Shown: positions 14,220-15,331 of the stretch, in pieces
Layout: each line of letters opens with the position of its first letter
How positions within the stretch are numbered: the stretch's first letter is position 1
Source: Moraxellaceae bacterium
Lineage (GTDB): Bacteria > Pseudomonadota > Gammaproteobacteria > Pseudomonadales > Moraxellaceae
DNA: 15,331 bases
Assembly: GCA_014378805.1 (NCBI GenBank)
Contig: JACMMY010000199.1
Location: 1 to 15,331 of the forward strand
Direction of reading: 5' to 3'
Made by a program: the position numbers and the translations under genes
The notes under the pieces: model-generated
What the model saw: only the letters and a program-made list of their open reading frames with translations
Told to the model about the DNA's origin: nothing
Database searches by the model: none

Positions 14220-15331
14220 TTACTTAAGTAACGCACCCAAGAATTGACCTGTAAATGACGCCTTCACTTTCGCGACTTCTTCAGGGGTGCCTTCTGCAAC
14301 GATTTCGCCGCCACCAGAACCGCCTTCAGGGCCTAAATCCACAATCCAATCCGCTGTTTTTACCACATCGAGATTATGCTCAATCACGACAATGGTATTT
14401 CCCTTGTCGCGCAAGTGATGCAAGATTTCGAGCAGCTTAGCAATATCATGGAAATGCAAACCAGTGGTCGGCTCATCCAATACATAGAGCGTTTGACCGG
14501 TATCGCGTTTGGCCAACTCTTTCGCCAGTTTCACGCGTTGCGCTTCACCACCTGATAACGTGGTTGCAGCCTGACCCAAACGGATATAGCCTAAGCCGAC
14601 TTGAATCAGCGTTTCCAGTTTGCGTGCAATCGTTGGAATCGCTGCGAAGAACACATTGGCATCTTCAACGGTCATATCCAAGATGTCGCTGATGTTTTTG
14701 CCCTTATAAGACACTTCAAGTGTTTCGCGATTATAGCGTTTGGTGTGACACACATCGCACGGCACATACATATCAGGCAAGAAGTGCATCGCAACTTTCA
14801 GTACGCCATCACCTTCACATGCTTCACAACGACCTCCCTTCACGTTAAACGAGAAGCGACCCGGCATATAACCGCGAGCTTTAGATTCTGGTGTTTGCGC
14901 GAGCAATTCACGAATCGGCGTAAACAAACCTGTATACGTCGCAGGATTACTGCGCGGCGTCCGTCCAATCGGGCTTTGATCAATATCGACGACTTTATCG
15001 AGATATTGCAAACCATCAATCGATTCATGCTTTTCAGCGGTCAATGTTGTCGCGCCGTTTAACTGCGTCGCAGCAAGTGGTAATAACGTGCGGTTAATCA
15101 ACGTTGATTTACCTGAGCCTGAAACGCCCGTCACACAAGTCATTAGACCAATCGGCAATTTCAGAGTGACGTTTTGCAGGTTATGCCCAATTGCGCCAGT
15201 TAGCGTGAGCATTTTTTCAGGATCAGGCTGATGGCGTTTTTCGGGTACGGCAATTTTCATCCGACCCGATAAGTATTGCCCTGTTAAAGAATCGGGATGG
15301 GCAATAATATCCGCCATCGTCCCTTCGGCAA
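14220..15331 (-). CDS. uvrA: Excinuclease ABC subunit A, C-terminal part
   Basis: UvrA is the damage-recognition ATPase of nucleotide excision repair, working as a dimer with UvrB. About 370 of ~940 residues are in the window; the frame continues past 15331 (AEGTMADIIAHPDSLTGQYLSG), so the ATG at 15317 is internal, not the start. Visible are the second ABC module's Walker A GVSGSGKSTLIN, DQSPIGRTPRSNPATYTG, the C-terminal zinc module with CEAC and CDVC ligands around FLPDMYVPCDVC, the ABC signature TTLSGGEAQRVKLAKEL, Walker B LYVLDEPTTGLHFHD, and the switch histidine in VVIEHNLDVVKTADWIVDLGPEGG. The ending AEGTPEEVAKVKASFTGQFL is the usual C-terminus. No defect is seen. Confidence 0.97.
   Translation of the reverse strand, partial: AEGTMADIIAHPDSLTGQYLSGRMKIAVPEKRHQPDPEKMLTLTGAIGHNLQNVTLKLPIGLMTCVTGVSGSGKSTLINRTLLPLAATQLNGATTLTAEKHESIDGLQYLDKVVDIDQSPIGRTPRSNPATYTGLFTPIRELLAQTPESKARGYMPGRFSFNVKGGRCEACEGDGVLKVAMHFLPDMYVPCDVCHTKRYNRETLEVSYKGKNISDILDMTVEDANVFFAAIPTIARKLETLIQVGLGYIRLGQAATTLSGGEAQRVKLAKELAKRDTGQTLYVLDEPTTGLHFHDIAKLLEILHHLRDKGNTIVVIEHNLDVVKTADWIVDLGPEGGSGGGEIVAEGTPEEVAKVKASFTGQFLGALLK

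Noticed and set aside
14601..15062. Plus-strand 153-residue open frame opposite uvrA.
   Set aside because: It is antisense to conserved UvrA motifs, rich in Cys/His/Arg as expected of a shadow frame, and has no ribosome site.

Overview
This window looks like the chromosome of a Moraxellaceae-type gammaproteobacterium, probably Acinetobacter or a close relative. The evidence is the tmRNA tag peptide ANDETYALAA, the Acinetobacter-like coding style, and the mix of hemB, glpK, uvrA and a small outer-membrane porin-like gene. The genus is an inference; the gene identities rest on protein motifs read by eye, not on searches.

Left part (1-4622), ordinary core genes: the 5' part of hemB (minus strand, running off the left edge), a hotdog thioesterase and a small cysteine-cluster protein in a plus-strand pair, a bidirectional terminator, an outer-membrane beta-barrel protein (minus), glycerol kinase glpK (minus), and then ssrA (tmRNA, plus).

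Middle part (4623-8333), mobile DNA: a P4-type tyrosine integrase sits directly downstream of tmRNA, the classic layout of an island integrated at the ssrA 3' end, with repeated GTGTATCC sites before the integrase. It is followed by a badly damaged AT-rich cargo. One long reading frame (6316-8343) is a chimera of three pieces: an unrecognised island gene carrying an in-frame TAA, the C-terminal part of a DUF499 (defence-island associated) ATPase, and the C-terminal part of an IS3-family OrfA.

From 8334 to 11376 lies the most interesting locus: a family 2A encapsulin operon, i.e. a shell protein (SrpI/MMP-I type) and its cysteine desulfurase cargo with a long Pro/Ala/Ser-rich encapsulation domain. 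This is the sulfur-storing nanocompartment system. It appears to be a fossil. The shell gene has lost its first ~45 codons at the IS3 junction and has a one-base frameshift. The cargo gene has an in-frame TGA between its targeting and catalytic domains, a one-base frameshift before the catalytic cysteine, and Gly-to-Val changes in conserved cofactor-binding motifs. The two frameshifts are single-base losses in homopolymer runs, so sequencing error must be excluded, but the truncation, the stop and the missense changes do not have that signature.

Right part (11377-15331), core or accessory genes again, all on the minus strand: a terminator and a REP-like palindromic repeat, then a two-gene operon of a catalase-like lipoprotein followed by pirin, a low-affinity iron permease family protein, and the C-terminal part of uvrA running off the right edge. 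No duplicate of the tmRNA 3' end was seen, so the right border of the island is not identified; rearrangement or an IS-mediated deletion probably joined the island remnant to the encapsulin locus.
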